This document shows, piece by piece, positions 1-9,111 of a DNA stretch of 64,000 nt (position 1 is the first letter of the stretch; every line of letters starts with the position of its first letter). The stretch is taken from the NCBI RefSeq assembly GCF_014192015.1, contig NZ_JACHXJ010000001.1, positions 1,798,001 through 1,862,000 on the forward strand, written 5' to 3'. Below the pieces are notes generated by a model, which saw only the letters and a list, made by a program, of their open reading frames with translations, did no database searches and was not told the origin of the DNA. This DNA is from Paenibacillus rhizosphaerae (GTDB taxonomy: Bacteria; Bacillota; Bacilli; Paenibacillales; Paenibacillaceae). The position numbers and the translations under genes are program-made.

Positions 1-320
1 TGGGCGTCGGTCCGGTAAAAGCGATTCCGAAGGCGCTGCAGATGGCCGGTATTACGCTGGAGGACGTGGATTTATTTGAAATCAACGAGGCGTTCGCCTC
101 CCAATGCGTGCACATTATCCGGGAGCTTGGCATCGATGAGGAGAAAGTGAACGTGAACGGCGGCGCAATTGCGCTGGGACATCCACTGGGCTGTACGGGT
201 ACAAAGCTGACGACGACGCTGATCAGCGAGCTGAAGCGGCGCGGCGGTGGCTACGGCGTGGTGTCGATGTGCATCGGCGGCGGCATGGGGGCCGCGGGCG
301 TGTTTGAGGTTCATCCGTAA
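1..320 (+). CDS. fadA: Acetyl-CoA acyltransferase (thiolase), C-terminal part
   Basis: The gene runs in from before the window; the open frame starts at base 3 and about 105 codons are visible. The protein would cleave 3-ketoacyl-CoA with CoA to acetyl-CoA and a shortened acyl-CoA, the last step of beta-oxidation. Thiolase C-terminal signatures are plain: NEAFA, the [14 protein letters not shown] motif with the catalytic His, and the CIGGGMG motif with the second catalytic Cys. It heads a co-directional operon with an acyl-CoA dehydrogenase and an acyl-CoA ligase, which supports fatty-acid breakdown rather than a biosynthetic thiolase. Confidence 0.93.
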   Translation, partial: GVGPVKAIPKALQMAGITLEDVDLFEINEAFASQCVHIIRELGIDEEKVNVNGGAIALGHPLGCTGTKLTTTLISELKRRGGGYGVVSMCIGGGMGAAGVFEVHP

Positions 321-383
321 GGACAGCTGCCGGGAGAAGTTGTTTTTTTTTAAAAAATTCATATCGCAAAGGAGACGGGAACG

Positions 384-2165
384 ATGAGCACAACGACGAA
401 CAAGGTGATCGGCGGCAGTTATATCATCGAAGACACGGATTTCCACAATATTGTGACCCCGGAAGATTTTACGGAAGAACACCGGATGATTGCCGAGACG
501 ACAGAGGATTTTGTGGCCGGTGAAGTGGTCCCCCATGATGAAGCGATCGAAAAGCTGAATTATGAGCTTACGGTGGAAAAGATGCGCAAAGCTGGTGAAC
601 TCGGGCTGCTCGGGGCCGACGTACCGGAGGCTTATGGCGGGCTCGGCCTGGATAAGGTCAGTTCGACACTGATCAGCGAGCGGCTGACCAAGGCATCTGC
701 ATTTGCGTTGTCTATCGGTGCCCATGTCGGCATCGGCACGCTGCCGATCGTCTATTTCGGCACCGAGGAGCAAAAGCAGAAATACCTGCCTGCTCTGGCA
801 ACCGGTGAAAAGATCGCCGCCTATTGCTTAACGGAGCCTTCCTCCGGTTCAGATGCGCTGGGGGCGAAAACGACAGCCACCTTATCGGAGGACGGTGAAT
901 ATTATGTTTTGAACGGCAGCAAGCAGTTCATCACGAATGCCGGTTTCGCCGACTTATTCATCGTGTACGCGAAAGTGGACGGCAAGGACTTCAGCACCTT
1001 TATCGTGGAGCGCACGATGGAAGGCGTCAGCATCGGACCGGAAGAGAAAAAAATGGGAATTAAAGGATCGTCCACCTGTCCGCTAATCCTGGAGGATGTG
1101 AAAGTGCCCGTAGAGAATCTGTTATGGGAAGTAGGCAAGGGGCACTTGATCGCCTTCAACATCCTGAACATCGGACGCTTCAAGCTGGCCGCCGGTTGTG
1201 TAGGCGCCTCCAAAGATACGATCGAGCTGGCTGCCAATTATGCCAACGAGCGCACGCAGTTCGGCCGGAAAATCTCCTCCTTCCCACTGATCGGCAAAAA
1301 GCTGGCGGACATGAACACGAAAACATACGCGCTCGAGAGCATGGTTTACCGCACGGCAGGTCTGTTCGATATTGGCCTTGCCGAAGTGGATCACAGCAGT
1401 CCAGAAGTAGGCTATCAATCGGCCAAAGCCATCGCCGAATATCAGCTCGAATGCTCGATCAACAAGGTGTTCGGCTCCGAGACGCTCGATTTCGTAGTCG
1501 ACGAAGGCGTGCAAATCCATGGCGGATACGGCTTTATTCAAGAATATCGGATAGAGCGGAATTACCGGGATTCGCGGATCAACCGCATATTCGAAGGCAC
1601 AAACGAAATCAACCGCCTGCTCATTCCGGGCACTTTGGTAAAGCGGGCCATGAAGGGCCAGCTGCCGCTGATGCCAAAAGCGGTGGCGCTGCAGGCCGAG
1701 CTTCTGGAGCCGATTCCTGCTCAGACCTTCGAGGGCACGCTCGACCAAGAAGCCCATTTGATCAAAATGGCGAAGAAGATTTTCCTGATGGCCGGCGCCC
1801 AGGCTGTACAGAAATATCAACTGAAGCTCGAAGACGAACAGGAGGTATTGAGCCATCTGTCCGATATGATGATTTCCGTCTATGCGATGGAAAGTGCGCT
1901 GCTGCGTACGCAAAAAATCATCGACCGCTCCGGCGAAGACAAGGCTCGCCTGCCGATTCTGATGACGACCGTATTCGTTCATGACGAATTCAATAAAATC
2001 GAAACGTGGGCAAAGGAAGTGCTCGCCGCGATGGAATCGGGCGACACGCTCCGGACGCAGCTGTCCGTTCTGAAAAAGCTGACGAGAAAATCGCCTGTCA
2101 ATACGCTGGGATTGAAGCGCGAAATCGCCGAAAAGGTCATTGCCGCGGAAAAATACGTGCTGTAA
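384..2165 (+). CDS. fadE: Acyl-CoA dehydrogenase (FadE type)
   Basis: FAD enzyme for the first oxidation of acyl-CoA to trans-2-enoyl-CoA. At 593 residues it has the length of the long Bacillus FadE form, with about 190 extra C-terminal residues after the standard fold. Visible signatures are YCLTEPSSGSDA (about residue 150), VQIHGGYGF (about 375) and FEGTNEI (about 410), which holds the expected catalytic Glu. The ATG is preceded by AAAGGAGA at good spacing. It lies 63 bp after the thiolase; the gap has a T-run but no convincing stem, so I infer co-transcription. Confidence 0.95.
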   Translation: MSTTTNKVIGGSYIIEDTDFHNIVTPEDFTEEHRMIAETTEDFVAGEVVPHDEAIEKLNYELTVEKMRKAGELGLLGADVPEAYGGLGLDKVSSTLISERLTKASAFALSIGAHVGIGTLPIVYFGTEEQKQKYLPALATGEKIAAYCLTEPSSGSDALGAKTTATLSEDGEYYVLNGSKQFITNAGFADLFIVYAKVDGKDFSTFIVERTMEGVSIGPEEKKMGIKGSSTCPLILEDVKVPVENLLWEVGKGHLIAFNILNIGRFKLAAGCVGASKDTIELAANYANERTQFGRKISSFPLIGKKLADMNTKTYALESMVYRTAGLFDIGLAEVDHSSPEVGYQSAKAIAEYQLECSINKVFGSETLDFVVDEGVQIHGGYGFIQEYRIERNYRDSRINRIFEGTNEINRLLIPGTLVKRAMKGQLPLMPKAVALQAELLEPIPAQTFEGTLDQEAHLIKMAKKIFLMAGAQAVQKYQLKLEDEQEVLSHLSDMMISVYAMESALLRTQKIIDRSGEDKARLPILMTTVFVHDEFNKIETWAKEVLAAMESGDTLRTQLSVLKKLTRKSPVNTLGLKREIAEKVIAAEKYVL

Positions 2166-2190
2166 CAATTCGTGAGATGGGGTGGCCTGG

Positions 2191-3885
2191 ATGTCGAGTA
2201 AACCTTGGTTAAATCAGTATCCTAGTGAGGTCCCGCACAGTTACGAGTATCCCAAGCAAAACGTTGCCCAATTTTTAGTGGATTCCGCTTCCCAATATCC
2301 AGAGCATATTGCTCTGGATTTTATGGGAAAGAAAATGACATTCCGTTCCCTGATGATCTCGGTAAACCGGTTTGCGAACGCCCTGCTGCGGCTGGGTGTC
2401 CGCAAAGGGGATCGGATCGCCATCATGCTGCCTAACTGTCCGCAGGAGGTCATTGCGTACTATGGTGTGCTTCTTGTGGGCGGCGTAGTGGTCATGACCA
2501 ACCCGCTGTATGTACCGCGGGAAATTCAGCATCAGTTATCCGACGCGGACGTCCGTATCATCGTGACGTTGGATGCGCTGGTGCAGCGCGTGGAACAGGC
2601 GATGACCCATAGGCCGCTCAGCAAGCTGATCGTCACGTCGGTCAAAGATTATTTGCCTTTTCCGAAAAACATGCTGTACCCTCTTGCCGCCAAAAAGGAC
2701 GGCACTCAAGTTTCCGTCACCTACGACGAACGTATCTTATCCTTTACCCGCCTTATGAAACAATCAAGTGACACCCCGGTCCAGGTCGACATCGATGCCG
2801 AACAGGACCTGGCGCTCATCCAGTATACGGGAGGAACGACCGGGTTCGCCAAAGGCGTGATGCTCACGCATATGAACCTGGTAGCCAATACGATTCAATC
2901 CCAGCTGTGGTTTTACCGGGCACGGATTGGCCAGGAAAAATACTTGGCCGCGCTGCCTTTTTTCCATGTATTCGGGCTTACGGTCCTGCTCCACCAGGCG
3001 GTTTATAATGCCGGAACACTCATCTTGGTTCCGCGCTTTGAAATCAATCAGGTGCTGAAGATCATTGACCGCCGGAAACCGACCGTGTTTCCCGGGGCAC
3101 CGACCATGTACATTGCGGTGATTCATCATCCGGAAGTGCACAAGTACGACCTTTCTTCCATAAATATATGTATCAGCGGAGCGGCTCCGCTGCCTTTGGA
3201 GATACAAGAGCGGTTCGAGGAGGTTACCGGCGGCAAGCTGATCGAAGGCTACGGATTGACCGAAGCGTCCCCGGTTACGCATGCCAACAACATATGGGAG
3301 AAACGCAAAACCGGTTCGATCGGCATTCCTTTCCCGGATACCGAGGCCCGCATCGTGCATCCCGAAACGGGGGAAGAGGTGCCTCTTGGCGAAATCGGTG
3401 AACTGATCGTCCGCGGCCCTCAGGTCATGAAGGGGTACTGGAACCGTCCGGAAGATACGGAACGCACCCTTCGGGACGGCTGGCTGTACACCGGAGATCT
3501 GGCGAGGATGGACGAAGAGGGCTTTTTTTACATTTTGGACCGGCGCAAAGACCTGATTATCGCCGGCGGTTACAACATCTACCCGAGGGAAATCGAGGAG
3601 GTGCTGTTCGAACATCCGGATGTGGAGGAAGCCGTCGTGGCCGGCGTGAACGACCCTTACCGCGGCGAAAATGTAAAGGCTTACATCGTGCTCCGGAAAG
3701 GCTCGTCTGTCACTGAGCCGGAGCTGAAGCAGTGGTGCAAGGAACGGCTGGCTGTGTATAAAGTGCCCAAGATATACGAGTTTCGCGAGTCGCTGCCCAA
3801 GACGATGGTGGGCAAGGTGCTCCGCCGCAAACTGATCGAAGAAGAGAATGAGAAGCTGGTCAATCAATCGAAGGTTGACTTGTAG
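2191..3885 (+). CDS. fadD: Long-chain fatty-acid-CoA ligase
   Basis: ATP-dependent activation of fatty acids to acyl-CoA, feeding the two upstream enzymes. The ANL-family motifs occur in order: P-loop YTGGTTGFAKGV (about residue 215), GYGLTEASP (about 355), YTGDLA (about 435) and the C-terminal GKVLRRKL with the adenylation-step Lys. About 564 residues is normal for the family. I chose ATG 2191, preceded by GGGGTGG at 5 bases; an in-frame GTG at 2182 would add three residues. It begins 25 bp after fadE, so co-transcription is very likely. Confidence 0.94.
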   Translation: MSSKPWLNQYPSEVPHSYEYPKQNVAQFLVDSASQYPEHIALDFMGKKMTFRSLMISVNRFANALLRLGVRKGDRIAIMLPNCPQEVIAYYGVLLVGGVVVMTNPLYVPREIQHQLSDADVRIIVTLDALVQRVEQAMTHRPLSKLIVTSVKDYLPFPKNMLYPLAAKKDGTQVSVTYDERILSFTRLMKQSSDTPVQVDIDAEQDLALIQYTGGTTGFAKGVMLTHMNLVANTIQSQLWFYRARIGQEKYLAALPFFHVFGLTVLLHQAVYNAGTLILVPRFEINQVLKIIDRRKPTVFPGAPTMYIAVIHHPEVHKYDLSSINICISGAAPLPLEIQERFEEVTGGKLIEGYGLTEASPVTHANNIWEKRKTGSIGIPFPDTEARIVHPETGEEVPLGEIGELIVRGPQVMKGYWNRPEDTERTLRDGWLYTGDLARMDEEGFFYILDRRKDLIIAGGYNIYPREIEEVLFEHPDVEEAVVAGVNDPYRGENVKAYIVLRKGSSVTEPELKQWCKERLAVYKVPKIYEFRESLPKTMVGKVLRRKLIEEENEKLVNQSKVDL

Positions 3886-3927
3886 GAGATGACACACGGC
3901 GACGCCGAATGAGAAGGAGGCACGGAC

Positions 3928-4368
3928 ATGGATCCGGAAACGACGGATAGCCTGAATATGAACCTGAAGCTGAAGCAGCTGGAGAACGCCGCGAAGCATA
4001 CCTTTTGGGATTTTATCGGATGCGAACTGGTCGAACTTAAAGGCGATCAGGTTGTGGTAGCCTATGACATTTTGCCCCATCATCTCAATCTCATCGGGAT
4101 CGTGCACGGCGGTATGCATGCCTCGGCCATCGACTCCGCCATGGGCATACTAATTATGCTGGCCAGGCCTGAAGCCAATGTGGTGACGGTGAATTTGAAC
4201 ATGAATTACGTGGCTTCCACGGGTGAAGGGCGCGTCATCGTGACGGCCGAGATCATCCACAGTTCGCGCAAGCTGATTACAGCCCAGGCCTATGCGCGCA
4301 AAGAGAACGGGGATCTGCTCGCCTTCGGCACCGGCACGTTCCGGGTGCTTGAAAGGCATGTCCCTTAA
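3928..4368 (+). CDS. PaaI-family hotdog thioesterase
   Basis: A 146-residue single hotdog domain with the motif HGGMHASAIDSAMG (about residues 54-67), typical of PaaI and YbgC-like acyl-CoA thioesterases. It probably hydrolyses acyl-CoA to recycle CoA or relieve acyl-CoA build-up during beta-oxidation; the substrate is not readable from sequence. A GAGAAGGAGG site precedes the ATG. It sits between the acyl-CoA ligase and the SCP2 gene, and the spacing fits one operon. Confidence 0.88.
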   Translation: MDPETTDSLNMNLKLKQLENAAKHTFWDFIGCELVELKGDQVVVAYDILPHHLNLIGIVHGGMHASAIDSAMGILIMLARPEANVVTVNLNMNYVASTGEGRVIVTAEIIHSSRKLITAQAYARKENGDLLAFGTGTFRVLERHVP

Positions 4369-4402
4369 GCGCAATCAGAGAGCAAAGAAAGAGGGATGAT
4401 GG

Positions 4403-4732
4403 ATGAGCGTGGTACAAGAGCTTGAAGCGATAGCCGGAAAAATGAATGAACAGCCAAGGGCACTGGATGGGCTGCACGCCTCCTACCATTTTCATATTAA
4501 GGATACGGGGAAACATTTGCAGGTGTATTTTGATGACGGAACAGTGCGGGTTGTAGAGGACGCTTCGGGCGATGCCGACTGCACCCTGACGATGTCCGAG
4601 AGCCATCTTCGCAAACTGCTGCGGAACGACTTGAACACGACGATGGCGTATATGACCGGATCGCTCCGGATCGACGGCCGTCTTGGCCTGGCTCTGAAGC
4701 TTCAGGAAATCCTGAAGCAATATCAGGCTTGA
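4403..4732 (+). CDS. SCP2 sterol-binding domain protein
   Basis: A 109-residue protein made of one SCP2-type lipid-binding domain: an amphipathic first half, then LDGLHASYHFHIKDTGKHLQ and a C-terminal helix ending LALKLQEILKQYQ. Such domains bind acyl chains or acyl-CoA and in bacteria often sit in fatty-acid operons as carriers. It is the last gene of the beta-oxidation operon, 34 bp after the thioesterase and just before a strong terminator. Role inferred from context only. Confidence 0.85.
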   Translation: MSVVQELEAIAGKMNEQPRALDGLHASYHFHIKDTGKHLQVYFDDGTVRVVEDASGDADCTLTMSESHLRKLLRNDLNTTMAYMTGSLRIDGRLGLALKLQEILKQYQA

Positions 4733-4766
4733 ATACCTGCCTTGCGTCATCGATGAATGCAAAAAT

Positions 4767-4809
4767 ATAGGCTGCCTTATGCAAAGCAGCCTATTTGTGC
4801 TGTTTTTTT
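4767..4809 (+). terminator. Intrinsic terminator of the beta-oxidation operon
   Basis: A perfect 9-bp stem (ATAGGCTGC / GCAGCCTAT) with a 9-base loop, followed a few bases later by a T7 run. It lies between the converging fad operon and the SDR gene. Confidence 0.88.
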
Positions 4810-4832
4810 ATAACAAGTAAAAATTGGTTCGT

Positions 4833-5687
4833 TTACTTCCCCTTCCGGGTTAATTTGGCGAGAGCATCCCATTGTTCCTCAGTGACCGTGCGAAGGTCAT
4901 TGAACTCGCCTGCGCCCTGCAGCCATTCTCCGCCATCAATCGTGATCACTTCCCCGTTGATATATCCTGCGTAATCAGAAACCAGGTAGGCGGCCAAATT
5001 CGCGAGCTCCTCTTTGTTCCCGACCCGGCGCAACGGGACACGATCGATCATCAGCTGCTCCAGCTCAGGCGTAGGAGAGAGGCGAGACCATGCGCCCTCG
5101 GTCGGGAAGGGGCCGGGGGCGATCGCCACCTGGCGAATCCCGTAACGCGCCCACTCCACCGCCAAAGAACGGGTTAATGACAGCACGCCGGCCTTAGCCG
5201 CAGCGGATGGAACAACAAACGCAGACCCGGTTGAGGCGTAAGTCGTCACGATATTGAGCATGGTGCCCCCATGTCCCCGGTCGATCCAGCGTTTGCCGAT
5301 CTCCAGAGTCGCATAGAACGTGCCGTGCAGAACGATGTTCAGTACCGCGTCTACGGCCCGAGGGGACAACCGTTCGGTAGGACTGATGAAGTTGCCGGCG
5401 GCGTTGTTGACGAGAATGTCTATCCGTCCGAAATGCCGTTCAACGGCATCCGCCAACTCGGTAATCTGTGCCGGTTCCCGGACGTCACAAGGTGCATAGA
5501 ATATTTTGTAACCGCTATCAAGAAATTCTTCGGCTGTCTGCTTCAGCACTTCTTCCCGGCGCCCTGCGATCGCCAGCTTGGCACCAAGCCGCACGAACTT
5601 TTCACCCATGGCCCGGCCCAGACCGGTGGCTCCCCCGGTGATCAACACCACTTTGTCCTGTAACAAGTTCTGCGCAAAAGGTTCCAT
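4833..5687 (-). CDS. fadH: SDR oxidoreductase, 2,4-dienoyl-CoA reductase type
   Basis: Short-chain dehydrogenase with the Rossmann motif TGGATGLG and NNAAGN. The usual YxxxK active site is replaced by SAAAK (in VPSAAAKAGVLSLTRSLAVEW). Loss of that Tyr is characteristic of the 2,4-dienoyl-CoA reductase branch (DECR, Bacillus FadH) and argues against an ordinary ketoreductase. It would reduce 2,4-dienoyl-CoA with NADPH during breakdown of unsaturated fatty acids, fitting the convergent fad operon. Start is ATG 5687, with GGGAGGA 6-7 bases upstream; an in-frame TTG at 5702 overlaps that ribosome site and is unlikely. Confidence 0.87.
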   Translation of the reverse strand: MEPFAQNLLQDKVVLITGGATGLGRAMGEKFVRLGAKLAIAGRREEVLKQTAEEFLDSGYKIFYAPCDVREPAQITELADAVERHFGRIDILVNNAAGNFISPTERLSPRAVDAVLNIVLHGTFYATLEIGKRWIDRGHGGTMLNIVTTYASTGSAFVVPSAAAKAGVLSLTRSLAVEWARYGIRQVAIAPGPFPTEGAWSRLSPTPELEQLMIDRVPLRRVGNKEELANLAAYLVSDYAGYINGEVITIDGGEWLQGAGEFNDLRTVTEEQWDALAKLTRKGK

Positions 5688-6112
5688 CCTAATTCCTCCC
5701 AAATATGTGTTGGAAAAGAACTTCTCATTGCTCTACATCCACTATATCCGAACAGAAAAGCGGTGTATAGGGCAGCCTTTCATAAGTGGAATAATGGCGC
5801 TGTTTCGGTGGTGTTAGGTTCACACCCCCATCGGTGAATGGGTGGTTGTTACCTATGGTCAGCCAGTGATGGGAGAGTTACCGGTGCTCGGCGGGATGAT
5901 AAAATTCGGGTAGAAAAACCGCGGAAAATTGCTGAAACCCTTTTTATTGTTCACATTTTTGTCACATCTGGTTCTAAGCTCACGTTCGCCATAATAAGAA
6001 AAAGTAAACGCTTCAAACTAACATTCCTCAGCTTGTACCCTTCCCTCTAGCCCTTTTTTCAGTTGCGATGTCAAGGTCATTCACACATTATGTAAAGGAA
6101 GTGAAGAGACTT
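5688..6112. other. Intergenic region with a possible cre site
   Basis: No convincing gene in about 425 bp between two divergent genes. At 6003-6016 the sequence AGTAAACGCTTCAA resembles a catabolite-responsive element, differing from the usual consensus at the edge. It lies about 100 bp before the next start. A GC-rich stretch at 5820-5890 has some self-complementarity but matches no riboswitch I know. Confidence 0.35.
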
Positions 6113-8824
6113 ATGGCAATTAAGCAAGGGCATGCCCAGAGACATGCCCGAAACCCGCGAGCAGTTCGTCACGTCGGAATTTGTCTGATCCTCACGGTCG
6201 TTCTTTCGGTGTTTGGAATTCCTCCTTTACCTGTTTTTGCTTCGCCGATCATCACGATCGACCCGCCTGCAGCCGGAACATTGGGGCCGGGTGTGTCCCG
6301 AATTTCCGGAACGTTTTCGGGTGTGTATGACATGGAGCTCGCCGTAGGCGGCGATTCGCTCATCAGTGCCCACATGGATGATCCCGAAGCGGACGGCAGT
6401 GGAAGCTGGTATGCCGACGTCGATTTCTCCAAATACGACGGTTCGGTAGAGTTGGCGGCTAGGGGTAAAGACAGCGTGACCCGCTATGTGGCATGGTCTC
6501 CTTTTATGTCGGTGGAGGTGGATAATCCGGGGGCCGCGCTTCCTCAAGTGCAGATTACAAGCCCCGGCGAAACGAGCCCCGTGAAGGGGAATGTTAATGT
6601 CCTCATTCAGGCAGAGGGCAAAAACCCGGTTAGCCAAGTAAAAATCCGGATTAACGGTGGAGAGTGGAAGGATGTGCCTCCCAAAGGTTCAGAATACCAA
6701 TACAAGTGGAAAACGGCAGCTTATGCCGGACGGGTTAACAGTCTTGAAGCGAAAGCCGTGGATTCAAACGGAAATACAGGATACAGCAGCGCAAAATATC
6801 TGAAAGTCGCGAACCTCTCAAGCCTGGAAATGCTGCAGGAAGACCAGACGGAACAAGAAGGCTGGACGGAGCCGAATGTCCAGACGGATCAAGATATCAG
6901 GTCAGAACAGAATACCGAAGTGGAACAGGAAGTCCAGACTGACCAGAACGCTCAAAAAGATCAAAATATTCAAACGGTGCCAAATATCGAAACAGCACCC
7001 GATGACTCAACAATACAAGATGCTCCAGCAGTACAGGATAAGTCAACAGAACAAGATGTACCGCAAGCTCAAGATGTCCAGTCATCGAATGATGCCCCAA
7101 CAGCTCAAGATGCCGACACGGCACAAGATGAGGTGACGCCATCTCTCTCGGGAGATGCAGTTGAAGAAGTGAATTCGGATGCGGAGATCCCTGCGAGTGC
7201 GGATCCTGGTTTCGAGCAGGTTGAAGCAGCATCCACTTCAACGACCGTTACCCAGCAGGTGTACGGCCAGGATCGGGCTATGTGGATTTGGGAAAATGAA
7301 TCGTACCCCCTGATCATGAACCCGGGATCCCGCAATGTGCTGGATGCTATGGCATCCGACACGTCGACGTTCGGCCAGAGACCAATCCGCACGCTGTACC
7401 TGGCGGTTGGTAAATATTTCGGCATGAGTATGCTGGAGGACAAACGTCCGGAGGTCAGGGATTTCGTCGGCTGGGCCCATGACAGGGGCTACCATGTGGA
7501 AGCGTTGATCGCTGGCGGTACGACGCCGCCTTATTTCGGAGCTTATGCCCGATACCGGACTCAGGCGGTGGCCGAGTTCGAAGGTATTCTGAATTACAAC
7601 TTATCCTCGGACCCAAGGGAAAGATTTGACGGCGTAAACATTGATACGGAGCCTTACAGCCTCGGTGATTTTAAAAGCGCCAAACCTTCGGTTCAGGTGC
7701 AGTACCTTGACATGCTCAAGGCATTGATGGACCGCAAGCAGGCTTCCGGTCTGGATCTGCAGGTCGGAGCCGCCATCCCGCGCTGGTTCGACACATCGGT
7801 GGACGCCAGCAGCATCTCGTGGAACGGCTCGGTCAAATGGATGTCCCAGCATGTTCAGGATACGCTCGATTATATTTCGATCATGGACTACCGGGATCAG
7901 GCAGACGGCAGTGCTGGGATCATTGAACAGGCACGGGGAGAAATCGATTATGCGAATCAGATCGGTAAGCCGAATTCGGTCGTCATTGGCGTAGAGACGA
8001 TCGATGTTGCCGACGGCGGCGATCCGGAGGCCATCAGCTTCAATGAGGAAGGCCGGACGTACATGGAGTCGGAGCTGAACAAAGTGTACGCCGCTTTCGA
8101 AGGAGACCCTGCCTTCGGAGGGATCGCTATGCACCATTATGGCAACCTGAGGATATTCCCGTCCGCATGGGGACCGGGAGGAGTATACTGGCAGCCGCCG
8201 CAGGACAGCGAACCGCCTTCAGCTGTCACGGGCACACCGCAGGCAGCCGCTTTTGATTATCAGCGGGTCGACATTTCTTACGGGCCGGCATCCGACAACG
8301 CCACCGTGAAGGAATACCGCATCTATCGCGGCACGGATCCGCAGTTTGAACCGGATCCAGCCCACCTGGCTGGCATATCGAACAAATTGAATTTCCGCGA
8401 CGTCGGGCTGCTGCCGGATACGACGTATGTATATAAAGTAACAGCCGTCGATTCTTCCGGTAATGAAGGGCCAGCAAGCCAGCCGTTCTCCGCAACGACG
8501 GGGCACACCGATCTGAAGCCGATGATTGTTGGGCAAATGCAGGTCACATACGACGGAACCAAGGCGACCGTATCCCTGCAGGTCGTCGACAAAGAGACTG
8601 GGGCTGGGCTTCAGGCATCGGTATATGGCCGGTTTACGTCTATGGGCGGAAAATATGTCGGTGGCGCCACTACAGCGACCGGTACGTACACCGCTTCATC
8701 CGAGGCGATCAATGCGGCCGCGGGTAAAGCCGGCTTTGCGGCCCGCAGAATCCTGTCGCCCGGGTACTACTGGGCACAAGCTTATGATTCCCCCGACGGC
8801 CGGTTTACCGAGTGGGGAGGATGA
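6113..8824 (+). CDS. Large secreted protein: Ig-like, Q/D-rich linker, GH18-like barrel, FN3
   Basis: About 903 residues. A basic N-terminus and hydrophobic stretch (about 18-44, ending VFASP) form a signal peptide. Residues 45-235 look like one or two Ig-like domains. Residues about 236-367 are a low-complexity linker dominated by Gln, Asp, Glu and Thr with repeated QD units. Residues about 380-695 form a barrel-like domain with FDGVNIDTEPY, close to the DGxxxDxE active-site motif of GH18, and ISIMDYRD on the matching later strand. An FN3 domain (about 697-790) and an unrecognised C-terminal domain follow. Substrate is unknown; chitin or a related glycan is only inferred. I chose ATG 6113, which follows AAAGGAAG; an in-frame ATG at 6068 has no ribosome site. 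Confidence 0.8.
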   Translation: MAIKQGHAQRHARNPRAVRHVGICLILTVVLSVFGIPPLPVFASPIITIDPPAAGTLGPGVSRISGTFSGVYDMELAVGGDSLISAHMDDPEADGSGSWYADVDFSKYDGSVELAARGKDSVTRYVAWSPFMSVEVDNPGAALPQVQITSPGETSPVKGNVNVLIQAEGKNPVSQVKIRINGGEWKDVPPKGSEYQYKWKTAAYAGRVNSLEAKAVDSNGNTGYSSAKYLKVANLSSLEMLQEDQTEQEGWTEPNVQTDQDIRSEQNTEVEQEVQTDQNAQKDQNIQTVPNIETAPDDSTIQDAPAVQDKSTEQDVPQAQDVQSSNDAPTAQDADTAQDEVTPSLSGDAVEEVNSDAEIPASADPGFEQVEAASTSTTVTQQVYGQDRAMWIWENESYPLIMNPGSRNVLDAMASDTSTFGQRPIRTLYLAVGKYFGMSMLEDKRPEVRDFVGWAHDRGYHVEALIAGGTTPPYFGAYARYRTQAVAEFEGILNYNLSSDPRERFDGVNIDTEPYSLGDFKSAKPSVQVQYLDMLKALMDRKQASGLDLQVGAAIPRWFDTSVDASSISWNGSVKWMSQHVQDTLDYISIMDYRDQADGSAGIIEQARGEIDYANQIGKPNSVVIGVETIDVADGGDPEAISFNEEGRTYMESELNKVYAAFEGDPAFGGIAMHHYGNLRIFPSAWGPGGVYWQPPQDSEPPSAVTGTPQAAAFDYQRVDISYGPASDNATVKEYRIYRGTDPQFEPDPAHLAGISNKLNFRDVGLLPDTTYVYKVTAVDSSGNEGPASQPFSATTGHTDLKPMIVGQMQVTYDGTKATVSLQVVDKETGAGLQASVYGRFTSMGGKYVGGATTATGTYTASSEAINAAAGKAGFAARRILSPGYYWAQAYDSPDGRFTEWGG

Positions 8825-8877
8825 CACTACACTCGCAATAGTAACGAGGTCAATATAATCCAGATGGCCGTTATAAC

Positions 8878-8912
8878 GAGAGGGCGCAGTCTAGTCTGCG
8901 TCCTCTTTTTTT
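8878..8912 (+). terminator. Intrinsic terminator
   Basis: Stem of GAGAGGGCGCAG with CTGCGTCCTCT and a T8 run, 54 bp after the secreted protein gene. The roughly 200 bp from here to the sulfatase start shows no gene. Confidence 0.88.
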
Positions 8913-9111
8913 TCGTCTCATACGAAGTCACATATCTGTATATGGAAATTAAGTACACATTGGTTTTCGCCTCAAGTATTGAGTGTACGAGAGATTTGTC
9001 ACCAAAGAATCTTAAAAATTACGATTAGGCAAGGGATCTCACATTCGGTGGCGAAGGAATAAGAAGGGGCAAAAATGCATTCCTAAACTACATAAAAGGT
9101 GTGACTCAACT

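Noticed and set aside
72..773. Long minus-strand frame opposite the thiolase and fadE
   Set aside because: Shadow of real genes on the plus strand: no ribosome site, no recognisable domain, and the plus-strand frames carry clear motifs.
2764..4119. 451-codon minus-strand frame
   Set aside because: Spans the fadD/thioesterase boundary antisense, His/Arg/Gln-rich composition typical of a reversed coding frame.
5820..5900. Possible riboswitch-like segment before the secreted protein
   Set aside because: Checked by eye against cyclic-di-GMP and other common riboswitch cores; conserved elements are missing.
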